Part shown: positions 44,663 to 54,624 of the stretch, in pieces | Layout: each line of letters opens with the position of its first letter | Position numbering within the stretch: the stretch's first letter is position 1 | Notes under the pieces: model-generated | What the model saw: the letters and a program-made list of their open reading frames with translations, nothing else | What the model was told of the DNA's origin: nothing | Database searches by the model: none | Made by a program: the position numbers and the translations under genes | Assembly (NCBI GenBank): GCA_032207245.1 | Contig: CM063500.1 | Coordinates: 85,598,745-85,662,744, forward strand | Length of the DNA stretch: 64,000 bases | DNA from: Pardosa pseudoannulata | Taxonomy: Eukaryota > Arthropoda > Arachnida > Araneae > Lycosidae | Direction: 5' to 3'

Positions 44663-45583
44663 CAGTGAAACCTCTCTGAGCGGCCACCCCTCCATGCCGA
44701 GAATAATTGGCCGCTCAGAAGGGTTTTATTTACTATTATAAGATAATTACTATAATACATAATATAAACAAGTCTGAGATATATTCCTTATGTAAATGAA
44801 ATTTAAAACTTATCTAAAGAGAAAATAGTACTTTTTTTCATGCTTCTTTACATTTAAAAAAAAAATAAAATTTTACAATTTGTTTCTGTTTGTTATATAG
44901 TCTTCGTACTCCTTCAAAATCAAATTCTTTTCTTTAATGACTTAGTTGATTTCCATTCTTGCACAGTTAAATAATTCAGCTGACTTTCCTGCCGATTTGC
45001 CATTCTCATATTCACGCAGAAGTTCAGTGCTTTGCTCGAGATTTAGTAAAACTCATTTCGAAATTGTTGCATTTCAGATCACTAACCAACTAAAGAAATG
45101 AAACTAGTGTGAATGACATTTTTCCTGACAGAGGTGCAATTCTTCCTTAACTTTACCGATTGGAATTTTAAACAAAGGACCTAGGACACCTTCAATGCTT
45201 GATTGTCTAGTTCCTCCCTCAGTTTCTATGGATGGTGCAATAGGGATTACCTATCTGAAGTGTGTGGGGAGAATACAAAAGAGATAACAGATTTAATCTT
45301 CCCTAGAAAATGGGGGGGGACCGCAGGAATGGACATCTCAAGTTAATTCTTTATCTTATATCTGACTATAAACATAACCTTGAGTTTTTTCGCTCAAAAT
45401 TAAAGCATGGAGTGAGTAGAATTTCCCGAAAAATGAAAGGGGCAATCCCATTTTGCGGCCATTTAGAGGGGGTCGGGTGGCTGCTGATACAGGTTATTTT
45501 ACCATTAGGTCTATGAGTCGAAAAAATCTGTATCAGGAAAAATTGGCCTTTTAGAAAGGTAGTCGCTGAGAGAAGTTTTACTG
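44663..45583 (-). mobile_element. Tigger-type transposon, 921 bp, retains transposase N terminus
   Basis: Left terminus CAGTGAAACCTCTCTGAGCG and right terminus in reverse CAGTAAAACTTCTCTCAGCG, flanked by TA (44661-44662 and 45584-45585). The minus strand encodes the N-terminal DNA-binding part of a transposase; the DDE core is missing. Confidence 0.88.
44895..45050 (-). pseudogene. Tigger transposase N-terminal helix-turn-helix fragment
   Basis: Reads LNLEQSTELLREYENGKSAG, then KSAELFNCARMEINQVIKEK and ILKEYEDY. The pattern LTLEQK...I...E.GKS...LA..F.....TI..IIK.K matches the N-terminal HTH of Tigger/CENP-B-like transposases, which binds the inverted repeats. It has no intact start or downstream domain. 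Confidence 0.75.
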
Positions 45584-45589
45584 TATATA

Positions 45590-47035
45590 ATTCTAAATTG
45601 TCAAAATCAATCTGTAATGAGATTCTTAGTTTGCAAACATCAAGCCACTTTAGTTAAGATCTAAAACGAACTTTATGATAATAGCAAAATATTCTATGAT
45701 TGTCTGGGGAACCCACAGCATCCTGAACACACCAGAAGTATATTGCGTTCTTAGTTGCTTCTTGAATGTACATGATATGTTTATCGATAAAATGAGGGAA
45801 TATGAGTAACTATATAGTATGACCCATAAAGCTCATAGATTTGAGCAAGTTGGATGGTTTAAACACAATATATGGTAGTTCATATTTTTTAAATCAAGGA
45901 ATCGCTTCATTTTTACTTCCTCATATACATGCTACAGGAAAAGTTATAACTAGCCAAATATTTGACTAGGATTTTGACTAATCATCTTGTTTGAGCCAAA
46001 TTGAATTTTAAAAAATAAAATAAAACAAATAAATAAAATAATTATTGTTTATGTGTCTGTCTGTGATATTATGAACACCATAACTTGAGTATGTTTTGAC
46101 CTAGAGAAATCAAATTTTGGATCTGTACATTATAGCAAAATAATAGTTTTCTAACTAACTTTATTTTTAAATCTTATGCATGGTTTCCGCACACCTGAGA
46201 AATCATGGATTTTAACAATGGATTAATTTTGTCATGGAAAGTCTTGATTTTTCAAGCAAAATGAGTAAAAGTCATGGATCTGCTAAACTACCAATTAAAA
46301 AAAATGCATTGAATTGTTTAATTCTATTTTCACTTGTCATTTGACTGAAGTTACTGAGTTTGGTATTTATGTATTATCCTATTGACCCTATTGCCAAGTA
46401 AAATTTGTTCACCAAGGAAACTCAAAGCAAGAAAGCTTAGTGGGTGGGTAAATGTATATTATTCTGGTTTTTTTTTTTTTTTTTTTTTTTTTTCTTAAAT
46501 TGCAGATTAAAATTTTATTAAAAAAGGATAATTTTGACTCTTTTGTAAAATGCAGAATCCAGATGACTTTTTTACTTAAAAACTTTTTTAAATTGTAACT
46601 CTTTTTGATTTAAGAATTCTTTATAATCTTAGATGAAATCTTAAAAAATTGTAAGAGGTTTCATTCCTGAAACATTAAAATAATAGAATAAATCATGGGT
46701 GACGTATATTTTTGCTACCTATTAACAAAGCAATTATTTGAATATTGGAATGTGTAAAAAATAGTTTGCATTAAAAATTATTCAAAAATCATATATGCAT
46801 AGCTTTTTGACTTAAAATGGATTTACATAAGAAATGTTCGCGAGTTACACAGTCTGCCAGCATGGGAAAAACAATTTGATTCATGTTAAAATCATTTTAC
46901 TTTTTAAATAACTATTATATTTTATCACCAATTTTAAAATATATCTGAAAACTGTTTTAAAGTAAATAGTGCTTTAGTTATCCTCTGTGCCAATTATACT
47001 AAAATTAAACTTCTTTTTTTATATATTTTTTTCTC
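45590..47035. other. AT-rich, gene-free stretch
   Basis: Contains a poly-T run of about 24 at 46470-46493 and a block at about 46040-46140 resembling 38540-38640. No gene recognised. Confidence 0.45.
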
Positions 47036-47041
47036 TTTTAG

Positions 47042-47158
47042 AAATGTGAGAAATTTTTAAAGAATTTGAAAAAGGGAAAGATCAGTTTCTTAAAGGTGAA
47101 AAGAAGAGATACAAAATCATTAGTTCTATAGTGTGACTTTATATCAGATACTTCTATG
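47042..47158 (+). other. candidate 5' non-coding exon of zinc-finger gene 2
   Basis: Bounded by acceptor TTTTTCTCTTTTAG and donor TTCTATG/GTAAGT. It matches the candidate leader exon at 29546-29669 in length, an AATTTTTAAA block and the exact donor context. Inference from duplication and splice signals. Confidence 0.4.
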
Positions 47159-47644
47159 GTAAGTTTGTAGTAGTAGTTTTTATAAACTATTACAGTGGAT
47201 TCTGCTTAATGTGATCACGGTTAATGTTATCAATCACTTATTGTTATCGAAATCACTTGGTCCCGAATTTCTCTATTCTTTTGTATGTTAAAATTATCGC
47301 TTTATGTGATCATTACATCAGTTAATAGGATCAGATAGGTATCTCCTTTTAACTGGCAAAGGAATATTCACAATATATTCAGAAGAAACCCATTCTTTTC
47401 TTTACATTCGCTGTTGTTTGAATTTCTGAGAATTATCCTCTTCAACCAAGGGGAGTGGGAAATTACACGTTCCTGGAATTTTCAGAAATAGACACCCCTT
47501 GCTGGTGGCCAATGGTTGTCAGATAAGCAGAAGACAACACATTATTATTGGAACTGAGAAGGAGCGTATTCACATTTTATGCATTGCTCGCTTACATGCA
47601 GTTTGAAGATATGGAAGCCAGAAGGCAAAATGATTTAACATTAA

Positions 47645-48051
47645 CCCTTTAACTGTCAAGTTATTTTGATGATTTGGGTACACAATTTGTCAAATTTTTT
47701 TATTGCAAAACTCAAATGTTTACTACAAAATAAATTATACTTAGTAGTTAAAAATTTATATTTTGAAGTACATGATATATATTCGGGTATAACAATACGA
47801 TGCATTAATAAAAAATTACCCTGAGTAATACTCAGGTGTGACATTTTCGAACACCAGTGTTGTGCCCGAGATTATTATGCATTATTAAAAAATTACCCCG
47901 AGTAGTACTCAGGTGTGACATTTTCGAACACCAGTGCTATGCCCGAGATTATTATGCATTAATAAAAAATTACCCCGAGTAATACTCAGGTGTGACATTT
48001 TCAAACACCAGTGCTGTGCCCGAGATTATCTCGGGCATGACTGTTAAAAGG
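47645..48051. mobile_element. 407-bp piggyBac-type MITE with TTAA duplication
   Basis: Termini CCCTTTAACTGTCA and, in reverse, CCTTTTAACAGTCA, with TTAA on both sides (47641-47644 and 48052-48055). The related Tigger copy at 57.7 kb has a single TTAA at the equivalent point (57751-57754) with both flanks joined, so the insertion and its 4-bp duplication are directly visible. It contains a 77-bp tandem repeat. Confidence 0.93.
47801..48031. repeat. 77-bp tandem repeat, three copies
   Basis: Units start at 47801, 47878 and 47955, each with TTACCC(C/T)GAGTA(A/G)TACTCAG, GTGTGACATTTTC and CACCAGTG. It ends at the palindrome GCCCGAGATTATCTCGGGC (about 48018-48036). Internal to the piggyBac-type MITE. 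Confidence 0.92.
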
Positions 48052-48361
48052 TTAAAACAAAAGATCGAAATTTTAAATCGTTATGACAGGTTGATTAAGA
48101 TTACGAACAATTTATCAATGAGCTTTTTAGAAAAAATTGTAAACAGTCAACAGTTGATCAATTTTTTAAATTTTATATACAATTCTTATGTTTTAAGGGA
48201 TAATATACAGTACATAAATATAAGGTGTGTTTTTCCATTTTGTTTAGAAGTTTAGTACGTGTGAATTAAAGGGGGGGAAATTGATCTAATTTTGCATATC
48301 ATTTATTGTTATCAAAATCACTGTGTCCCAAACTAATCACATTAAGTGGGGTCCACTGTAT

Positions 48362-49290
48362 TTACAAAATTTAAAGATAAATTTTAAAGATTGATTATAT
48401 ATAGGACATCTTGTGCATGCATAAAATTAATAATTTCTCCTAGTCTATAATGGTTATTAAATATATTGCCAACATCGTAAGGTCAGCACTATAGAATTAG
48501 AGAGGCTCTTCGGGATGCTATTTCTTATGAATGACATCTTATGCTTGAAGACTATATGCAAGAATAACTGTGACTCTTGATCTGCTATGCTAACTAAATA
48601 ATCACTAGTCTTAGTTAAACAAAAAGTTTACTTTAAAAAATAATGATAAACACTTACAATCACACAGCTACACAAAGAATCTAATAAACAGAGTAAGCAG
48701 ATGTGAATATAACATAGAAGGACATGTTTGTATGCTCAAAAAATGAAAATAATTATGAGAATTACAAATAATTTGGATTTATGAAAATAGATACATGGTC
48801 TTGTAACCTGATATTCTTAAAAATTTATCCAAGCATCAAATTCAGAACGTGTTTACTGAAATTGCATAAGATGGACATGCTTCTCTTGAAAATTTTTAAG
48901 GGGGGCTCTTAGATGTCTAAAACAGGGGGCCCCATTGTTTTATTTTTGTTAAAATATTTTACTTAAAATTTTTAAAGCTTTTTGCGACAGTGAAAGGAAA
49001 CCCCAAAATATTACTGTGCTACTCCTAATTAAAAGGTTAATTTGGTCTTGATCAAATTAAAGACAAAACTTCACAAATAAAAACTATATTTATAACAAAA
49101 AGTATATGTCGAGCATGTCATAACATAACATGAAAAGCATTATATAGCACTATTTTAAAACATTTAGATTTACATTTTAAGTTATAATTAATCATTTTCT
49201 AACATGGTGAACCTTCTACTTTTCACCCTAAAGCATACAAACTTATGTTTCTACAAAGCTTGTACTATATCTTTTTTCTTTTATTATTTT
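48362..49290. other. intron or upstream region of zinc-finger gene 2
   Basis: AT-rich and non-coding. GATACATGGTCTTGTAACCT near 48790 matches 33640 upstream of gene 1. The GGGGGGCTCTTAGATG to GGGGGCCCC block near 48900 may be a hAT end. Confidence 0.45.
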
Positions 49291-49757
49291 GCAGGTTATA
49301 TTTGGTTTTGAGCATTCATCTACAAATGGGATATGACAGTTCATGTTCACAAGGAATTTATAGCTTAATTGAAGAAGCAAAATGATGAAATACTCATATA
49401 TGATTTTGAAATATAGATTTTCAGAATAAGTATATTGCTGATATGGACTAAATTTTAATAATGATAATGATAAATAAGCAACACTACTAGATTTATCAGT
49501 TGACAGCTAAAAAATATAAATGAAGATTAATCTTTGTGATCTTTCATAAAGTTTATTAACCAATATATTGAAGAAATTGGGTATTTGGCTTATAACTAAC
49601 ACAGATTTAGAAAACTATATACTAAAGAAATATAAATCTTTATTGAGAAAAAGATCTCATGTATAGTTTAGAACCATGAAGTTATACTTTATATAAAAGC
49701 GTATTTTAACTGAAAATTGCTTTGAAACACATTAGCAAAGTTCTTATTACTGTTAAT

Positions 49758-51404
49758 ATGGATAACAAAACACTTAACAATAATACTTCCAAAAACTCTC
49801 AGTTAACAATTTATGCTTGTGGTGCATGTATGAAAATATTTACTAGTAATTCTCTCTTAGACCGTCATCTTCGTACACACACCGAACAAAAGTCTTTTAC
49901 TTGCAGTTTGTGTACAAAATCTTTTTCTCGAAAATGGTGCTTAGATGTTCATATGCGGTCCCACCTTGGAGAGAAACCATTTACTTGCAGTGTCTGTACA
50001 AAAACATTTTCTCGAAAGTCTGGCTTAGATGCTCATCTTCGTACCCATTTTGGGATAAAACCATTTGCCTGCAGTGTGTGTCCAAAAGCATTTTCTCGTA
50101 AATGGGACTTAGATGTCCATGTTCGTAGACACACTGGGGAAAAACCATTTGCTTGCAACATGTGTGAGAAACAATTTTGTGATAGATCCTCCTTGAAATT
50201 TCATCTAAGTTCCCACAGCAAAATAAAACCATTTGTTTGCAGTGTGTGTGAAAAATCATTTACCAGAAAATACCATTTAGATGTTCATACTCGTTCCCAC
50301 ACTGGGGAAAAGCCATTTTCATCCAGTGCATCAAAGAAAGCAACTGCTGATAAAACTGTCTTGAAAGTTCATATTAATCCCCACACTAGGGACAAACCAT
50401 TTGCTTGCAGAGTATGTAAGGAAGCATTTCAGGATACCTCTGCCTTGAAAGATCATCTTCGTTCCCATGTTGGGGAGAGACCATTTGTTTGCAACGTGTG
50501 TGGGAAATCATTTTTTAAAAGATGCACCTTAGTTTACCATCTTCGTTCTCACACTGGGGAAAAACCTTTTGCTTGCAGTGTATGTACAAAAACATTTTCT
50601 CACAGGTGCCATCTTCAAGTTCATCTTCGTTCTCACACTGGGGAGAAACCATTTTCTTGCAGCATATGTAATAAAGCATTTTCTAATAGATCCGTCTTCA
50701 AAGGTCATCTACGGTCCCACACTGGGGAAAAACCATTTTCTTGCAGCGTATGTACGAAAGCATTTGCGAATAGTTCTGCCTTGAAAGTTCATTCTCTTTC
50801 CCACTCTGGTGAAAAGCCATTTACTTGCAATGTATGTAACAAATCATTTCCTCAAAAGTGTAAGTTAGATGTTCACATTCGTATCCACACTGGGGAAAAG
50901 CCATTTTCTTGCGAAGTATGTAAGAAAGCATTTTCTCAAAAAGGTATGTTAGATGTTCATTTTCGTACACACAGTGGGGAAAAGCCATTTTCTTGTAGCA
51001 TATGTAAGAAAGCGTTTGCTCATAGCTCTGCTATGAAAGTCCACCTTCGTACACACGGTGGTGCTGATAAGCCATTCGCCTGCAGTGTGTGTTCGAAAAC
51101 TTTTTATCGAAAATGGGACTTAGATGTACATTTCCGTATACACTCTGGGGAAAAACCCTTTGCTTGCAGTCTATGTCCAAAATCATTTTCTCAAAAGCGT
51201 GGCTTAGATGTTCATTTTCGTACACATACGGGGGAAAAGTCATTTGTTTGCAGTGTGTGCAACAAAGCATTTTCGGATAGTTCGACCTTGAGAGTTCATT
51301 ATCGTACGCATTCCGGGGAAAAACCATACACTTGCACTGTATGCACGGAATCATTTTCTTACAAAAAGCAGCTAGATATTCATCTTCATACGCACTCTTT
51401 GTAA
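49758..51404 (+). CDS. C2H2 zinc-finger protein with 19 fingers, one of them dead
   Basis: A 548-residue intronless frame with a leader and then 19 finger units at 28-residue spacing. The ATG at 49758 (MDNKTLNNNTSKNSQ) is preferred over one 36 bases upstream because it aligns with the start of the paralogue (MDKSTLDHYTS). Finger 7 reads FSSSASKKATADKTVLKVHI: both zinc Cys are replaced by Ser, so it cannot bind zinc. Finger 15 carries an extra residue in its linker (GGADKPF). The remaining 18 fingers are complete, with helices such as RKWDLDVH and DSSTLRVH. It is probably a nuclear DNA-binding regulator of unknown target. An acceptor ends at 49294, matching that of gene 1. A decayed finger follows the stop. 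Antisense open frames across this gene are shadows of the repeat. Confidence 0.92.
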   Translation: MDNKTLNNNTSKNSQLTIYACGACMKIFTSNSLLDRHLRTHTEQKSFTCSLCTKSFSRKWCLDVHMRSHLGEKPFTCSVCTKTFSRKSGLDAHLRTHFGIKPFACSVCPKAFSRKWDLDVHVRRHTGEKPFACNMCEKQFCDRSSLKFHLSSHSKIKPFVCSVCEKSFTRKYHLDVHTRSHTGEKPFSSSASKKATADKTVLKVHINPHTRDKPFACRVCKEAFQDTSALKDHLRSHVGERPFVCNVCGKSFFKRCTLVYHLRSHTGEKPFACSVCTKTFSHRCHLQVHLRSHTGEKPFSCSICNKAFSNRSVFKGHLRSHTGEKPFSCSVCTKAFANSSALKVHSLSHSGEKPFTCNVCNKSFPQKCKLDVHIRIHTGEKPFSCEVCKKAFSQKGMLDVHFRTHSGEKPFSCSICKKAFAHSSAMKVHLRTHGGADKPFACSVCSKTFYRKWDLDVHFRIHSGEKPFACSLCPKSFSQKRGLDVHFRTHTGEKSFVCSVCNKAFSDSSTLRVHYRTHSGEKPYTCTVCTESFSYKKQLDIHLHTHSL

Positions 51405-51530
51405 AAATCATTTGATTGCTGTATGTATACGAAAGCCGTTTTTCCACAAAAATGATGTGCCTTAGATGGTTTCACTTCGGGAAGAAGCCATTTTGTGCGT
51501 GTCAGAGCTTCGAAGGTCTTCTTTTCCATA
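51405..51530 (+). pseudogene. decayed extra zinc finger after gene 2
   Basis: After the stop the sequence still shows finger-like blocks (AATCATTTGATTGCTGTATG, ACGAAAGCCGTTTTTCCACA, TTTCACTTCGGGAAGAAGCC) with frameshifts and stops. This mirrors the decayed finger after gene 1. Confidence 0.7.
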
Positions 51531-51536
51531 TTTTTA

Positions 51537-51690
51537 AGGTTGAACAATAGCCTAATGGATAGGTCGGTGCTCTTTGGTTGCCGAATTAAAATCAAACTGC
51601 TGTCATAATGTTTGTAATCATTCGGAATCGACTATAAGCAGAAGGTTCCAGTCTCATTTAACCGCGTGTAGCCAAAATATATACCATTCC
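51537..51690 (+). repeat. tRNA-like SINE family A, copy 4 (diverged)
   Basis: Head AGCCTAATGGATAGGTCGGT (box A-like), later GCAGAAGGTTCCAGTCTCAT and CGTGTAGCCAAAA, in the order of the other copies. Its box B-like part is degraded. Confidence 0.65.
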
Positions 51691-51809
51691 GTTCCAACTG
51701 ACCCTTACTTCTTGGAAACATTAAATTTGAAATGTGTGAAGGCTATAGACATTATTTATCGAATGGCTTTGTTCATAATTAAATATCTCATGTATAAAAA
51801 GTGATAACC

Positions 51810-52325
51810 CACATTACAATAATTTAGAGATAGGTTAATACTACTATAAAATACTGGCATGATGCCCGTCATATCACGGGATTAGTAAAATTTTCCAGAA
51901 TTGTAAAGTACCCTATGAGTCAGTTAAAAAATGGTTTGTTTTTTGGCTGAGAATTATCAGGCTCAATAATTTGTTTATTTTCACATTTATTAGTCTGTGA
52001 AATAGACTCCGATACTTTTGCAAAAAGAATTGTTGTTAATACCGGTGATAAAATTTGCATTGTAACAAAAAAAAATCGATAATTAAATTTAAAATTATCA
52101 CATATGTACCTAATCTATTATTTATGCCAAATATAAAAGAAAAGTATTTATGTCATATCTAAGTTCAGTGATGAAACGTACGAAAATAATGCAGACGATA
52201 TTTAAATAATTTAAAATAAGACATGTCTGGATGAGATGGAATGACGTCATAAAGATAAAAAAAATGTTATTGTTACCTATTTATTATGTGATAAACTTAA
52301 TAGCCTGTTCTTAACCGGGGAAAAT
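51810..52325. other. no gene recognised
   Basis: AT-rich DNA with no recognisable gene or element between SINE A copy 4 and the next dispersed repeat. Confidence 0.4.
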
Positions 52326-52329
52326 AGGG

Positions 52330-52525
52330 CTCGAAATAATGGCATTAAACGCTCGAAAAGGGGGCGAGGGGAGGAATTCGAACGTAAGACATGCTTTGGA
52401 TTTTGCTAACCCTAACTCATCTAGAATCCAATATGGATGCCCTACCCATTCCAGATCCAACCGCTTCATAAATCCGAGGACAGATAACTTAGGCTATTTA
52501 TTATATAGGGGATTGACTATTACAT
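52330..52525 (-). repeat. dispersed repeat R, copy 1
   Basis: Read in reverse: CCCCTATATAATAAATAGCC, TAAGTTATCTGTCCTCGGAT, CTGGAATGGGTAGGGCATCC, ATATTGGATTCTAGATGAGT and TAGGGTTAGCAAAATCC. The same order is found at 60185-60360 and 61455-61570 on the plus strand. Class not determined. Confidence 0.75.
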
Positions 52526-53375
52526 ATTTCAAACTGAAACTTATTGTGAAACATTTTTTGTGCATAATACCCTCATTAAAAATGTCAGAATAGTTATAGT
52601 TTATAATATCAACATTTATTGCAATTACAACTTACAATAATTTAATGTAGGTTATCATTTTTTTTATCTCCAATGTCTTCAATGGTATTGAAAAGCACGG
52701 ACGGTAATATTGATGCATACCGTAAAAACGATTTAAAAAACTATTCAGACTTCTATTTTTTAAAACTGATTTCATTAAAAGAGGAAAATATTTCAAATTA
52801 AAATAAATACTCTATAGGAACAACACTAAAAGAATCAACAGTAAATGAAACAACAAAAACAAAGCCTCTATCTTTGTCTACCAGATGTGTACAAAGCCGT
52901 ATTAGACTGCATAATCGTTTTAGAATAAAAATGTATATTCTATGAACCGTTACAGTCCTAAAAGATAAATGCTGTCTGGAAATACATCCTGTGAATGTAA
53001 AATAACTATGCTTTTCACTATGTCTACATAAATTTTTTATTTCTCCAGATTTCATTTAAAATGCTGACTATTTTAACGTTGTGAACAAACTAGTTTGCAG
53101 TATTTTGAACGAAACTTCACTCTAACTTGTGCCAGATATTTATTCATTCTGAAGCAAATCCTCTTGTTATAGAAACGGAATACCTTTTATACAAATCTTA
53201 TTATGTATGTATTGTAAGTTAAACCGTCCAACTGTGCTATATTTGAAAAATGAATTTCTCAAAGTGTCATGCTAAACACTTTATCCATGGATTAATTCGA
53301 TTGTAAGAACTAAAGTCATCATCTTTTCGGTGTACTAGTTCTAGAAACTGGTATTTCTTTGTCATTCTGAATAGC
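52526..53375. other. gene-free stretch
   Basis: No motif-bearing open frame; the minus-strand frame at 52798-53055 matches nothing I know. Confidence 0.4.
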
Positions 53376-53378
53376 TCT

Positions 53379-53603
53379 AATTCCTTCATGCCCAGCGTGT
53401 GCAACGAACTACTGCACATAAACTGTTATAGTCTATGCTAATGAGGCATTCCACCACTCCAAAGAGACTTCAATGTGAAGCCTAATTAGCAGAAACACTG
53501 TAAATACTGTAAAGCCTAATTTAGCTGTAGCAAGAATTCCCAATACTCGCTACGGTAGAACAAAATTTTTTTGTGCCTATGATGCATGATAGGCATGAAG
53601 GGG
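53379..53603. mobile_element. probable piggyBac-type MITE of about 225 bp
   Basis: CCTTCATGCC at the left and GGCATGAAGG at the right are inverted; the right end is followed by GG and TTAA, while the left flank TAAT is an imperfect match. Non-coding. Confidence 0.55.
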
Positions 53604-53849
53604 TTAAAATCCATGTCAAAAGTGGAATAAAATGTTTGAAATCTGGTGGCAAAATGCAATGCCCAACGTATTTAACCTTCAGCTGATAACTTCAGATATG
53701 GAGGAAAAAAATGCATGAAAATGTCTTAATTGTATCTCCAGAGAACATTCCTCTTTTCTATTAAAAATTAACATCTTGATGATGTGTACAATAAAGTATC
53801 TTTGATACAGACTGATGTATATTTCTTTATGATTAAAAACATAAACAAA

Positions 53850-54300
53850 ACCTTGTAGGTACTATAACGTATTCAACTACCCTTTTTGTATTCGTTTCTC
53901 TATTTTTATTGAGTCTTCACTTCTTGGTAGGTGTAGCCTGGCTTTAATGTGTAGAAAAATGAGTGATTTTCCCTGTTCTAGGAATAGCTTCGTTTAGTCA
54001 ATTTGTTTTCGTTCCATTCACTACGTACTGATATTCATAGAACAAATACATTGTATGCCGAAATATCAAACATGTTATAGCGATTTGTTTTTCTTTTACA
54101 AGTGTGTATGTTTAAAAATTGATCAAGAATATCCACTGTCCCTTTAGTTGAATTATAATCTGAGATCATTAATGGTTTTTTGTCAGGTTTGTTGCTAACT
54201 TCTTTGTCATGATGCAAAGGGCTAATAAGAATACGTGGGTTGGAATTTTAAAAGTGGCAACTATTTATATACATGGAATATAAAAGTGATTCATGTCACC
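53850..54300 (-). pseudogene. piggyBac transposase C-terminal fragment
   Basis: The minus-strand frame at 54035-54217 reads MHHDKEVSNKPDKKPLMISD, then YNSTKGTVDILDQFL, then CKRKTNRYNMFDISAYNVFV. The order P.I..YN.TKGGVD.LDQ....C.RKT.RW....F....D....NA is the piggyBac (PGBD4-like) catalytic C-terminal region, including the last conserved Asp in VDILDQ. Upstream text is out of frame and downstream text decayed. The mariner at 54307 abuts it. It may have lent transposase to the TTAA MITEs in this window, but is now dead. Confidence 0.85.
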
Positions 54301-54306
54301 ATGTTT

Positions 54307-54621
54307 TTACAGTCCTTCAATAGAGTCTGCAGCATTGTGTATAGCCCGTTTCCAACGATGTAGAAGTCGCAGAACACCTGTAGCAGCGCCTGTTCTATTG
54401 ATAGTTCGAATGCACCGGTCTATTGACGCAAGAATCTCTTGAACAGTTCTGAAGCGAATGCCACGAAGTGGTTCCTTCATCTAAGGAATTAAAACAAATT
54501 CACAGGGGTTTAGATCTGGAGAGTAAGGTGGATGGTAAAGCCCTAGATGACAGTGTCCTGTTCTACGACATCTGGCAGATTGAATTTTTATCCAACTTCG
54601 TTGTTCTTGTTTTGAAAACAT
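54307..54621 (-). pseudogene. mariner transposase with internal in-frame deletion
   Basis: A single 105-codon frame begins MFSKQEQRSWIKIQSARCRR, the usual mariner N terminus, and jumps at CHLGL directly to YHPPYSPDLNPCEFVLIP and on to KEPLRGIRFRTVQEIL and RWKRAI...EGL. Some 200 or more central residues, including the first two catalytic Asp, are missing at the junction without loss of frame. The third catalytic position, PCDF in the family, is PCEF here. One stop (TAG) lies after VLIP. Non-autonomous; the repeats were not resolved. Confidence 0.85.
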
Positions 54622-54624
54622 TCT

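Larger units (their letters stand above)
47193..48358 (+). mobile_element. Tigger-type transposon interrupted by a piggyBac-type MITE
   Basis: Left terminus CAGTGGATTCTGCTTAATGT and right terminus in reverse CAGTGGACCCCACTTAATGT, flanked by TA. The inside, split by the insertion at 47645-48051, encodes MEARRQNDLTL and then KQKIEILNRYDRLIKITN, the N-terminal HTH of a Tigger transposase. A 5'-truncated second copy lies at 57464-58040. Confidence 0.9.

Noticed and set aside
47801..48031. Regular repeats as a possible CRISPR array
   Set aside because: Units are contiguous 77-bp copies without variable spacers, in animal DNA inside a MITE.
49981..51447. Antisense open frames across zinc-finger gene 2 (49981-50259, 51031-51447)
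   Set aside because: They mirror the repeated finger units and have no homology of their own.
52798..53055. 85-codon minus-strand open frame
   Set aside because: No recognisable motif or context.
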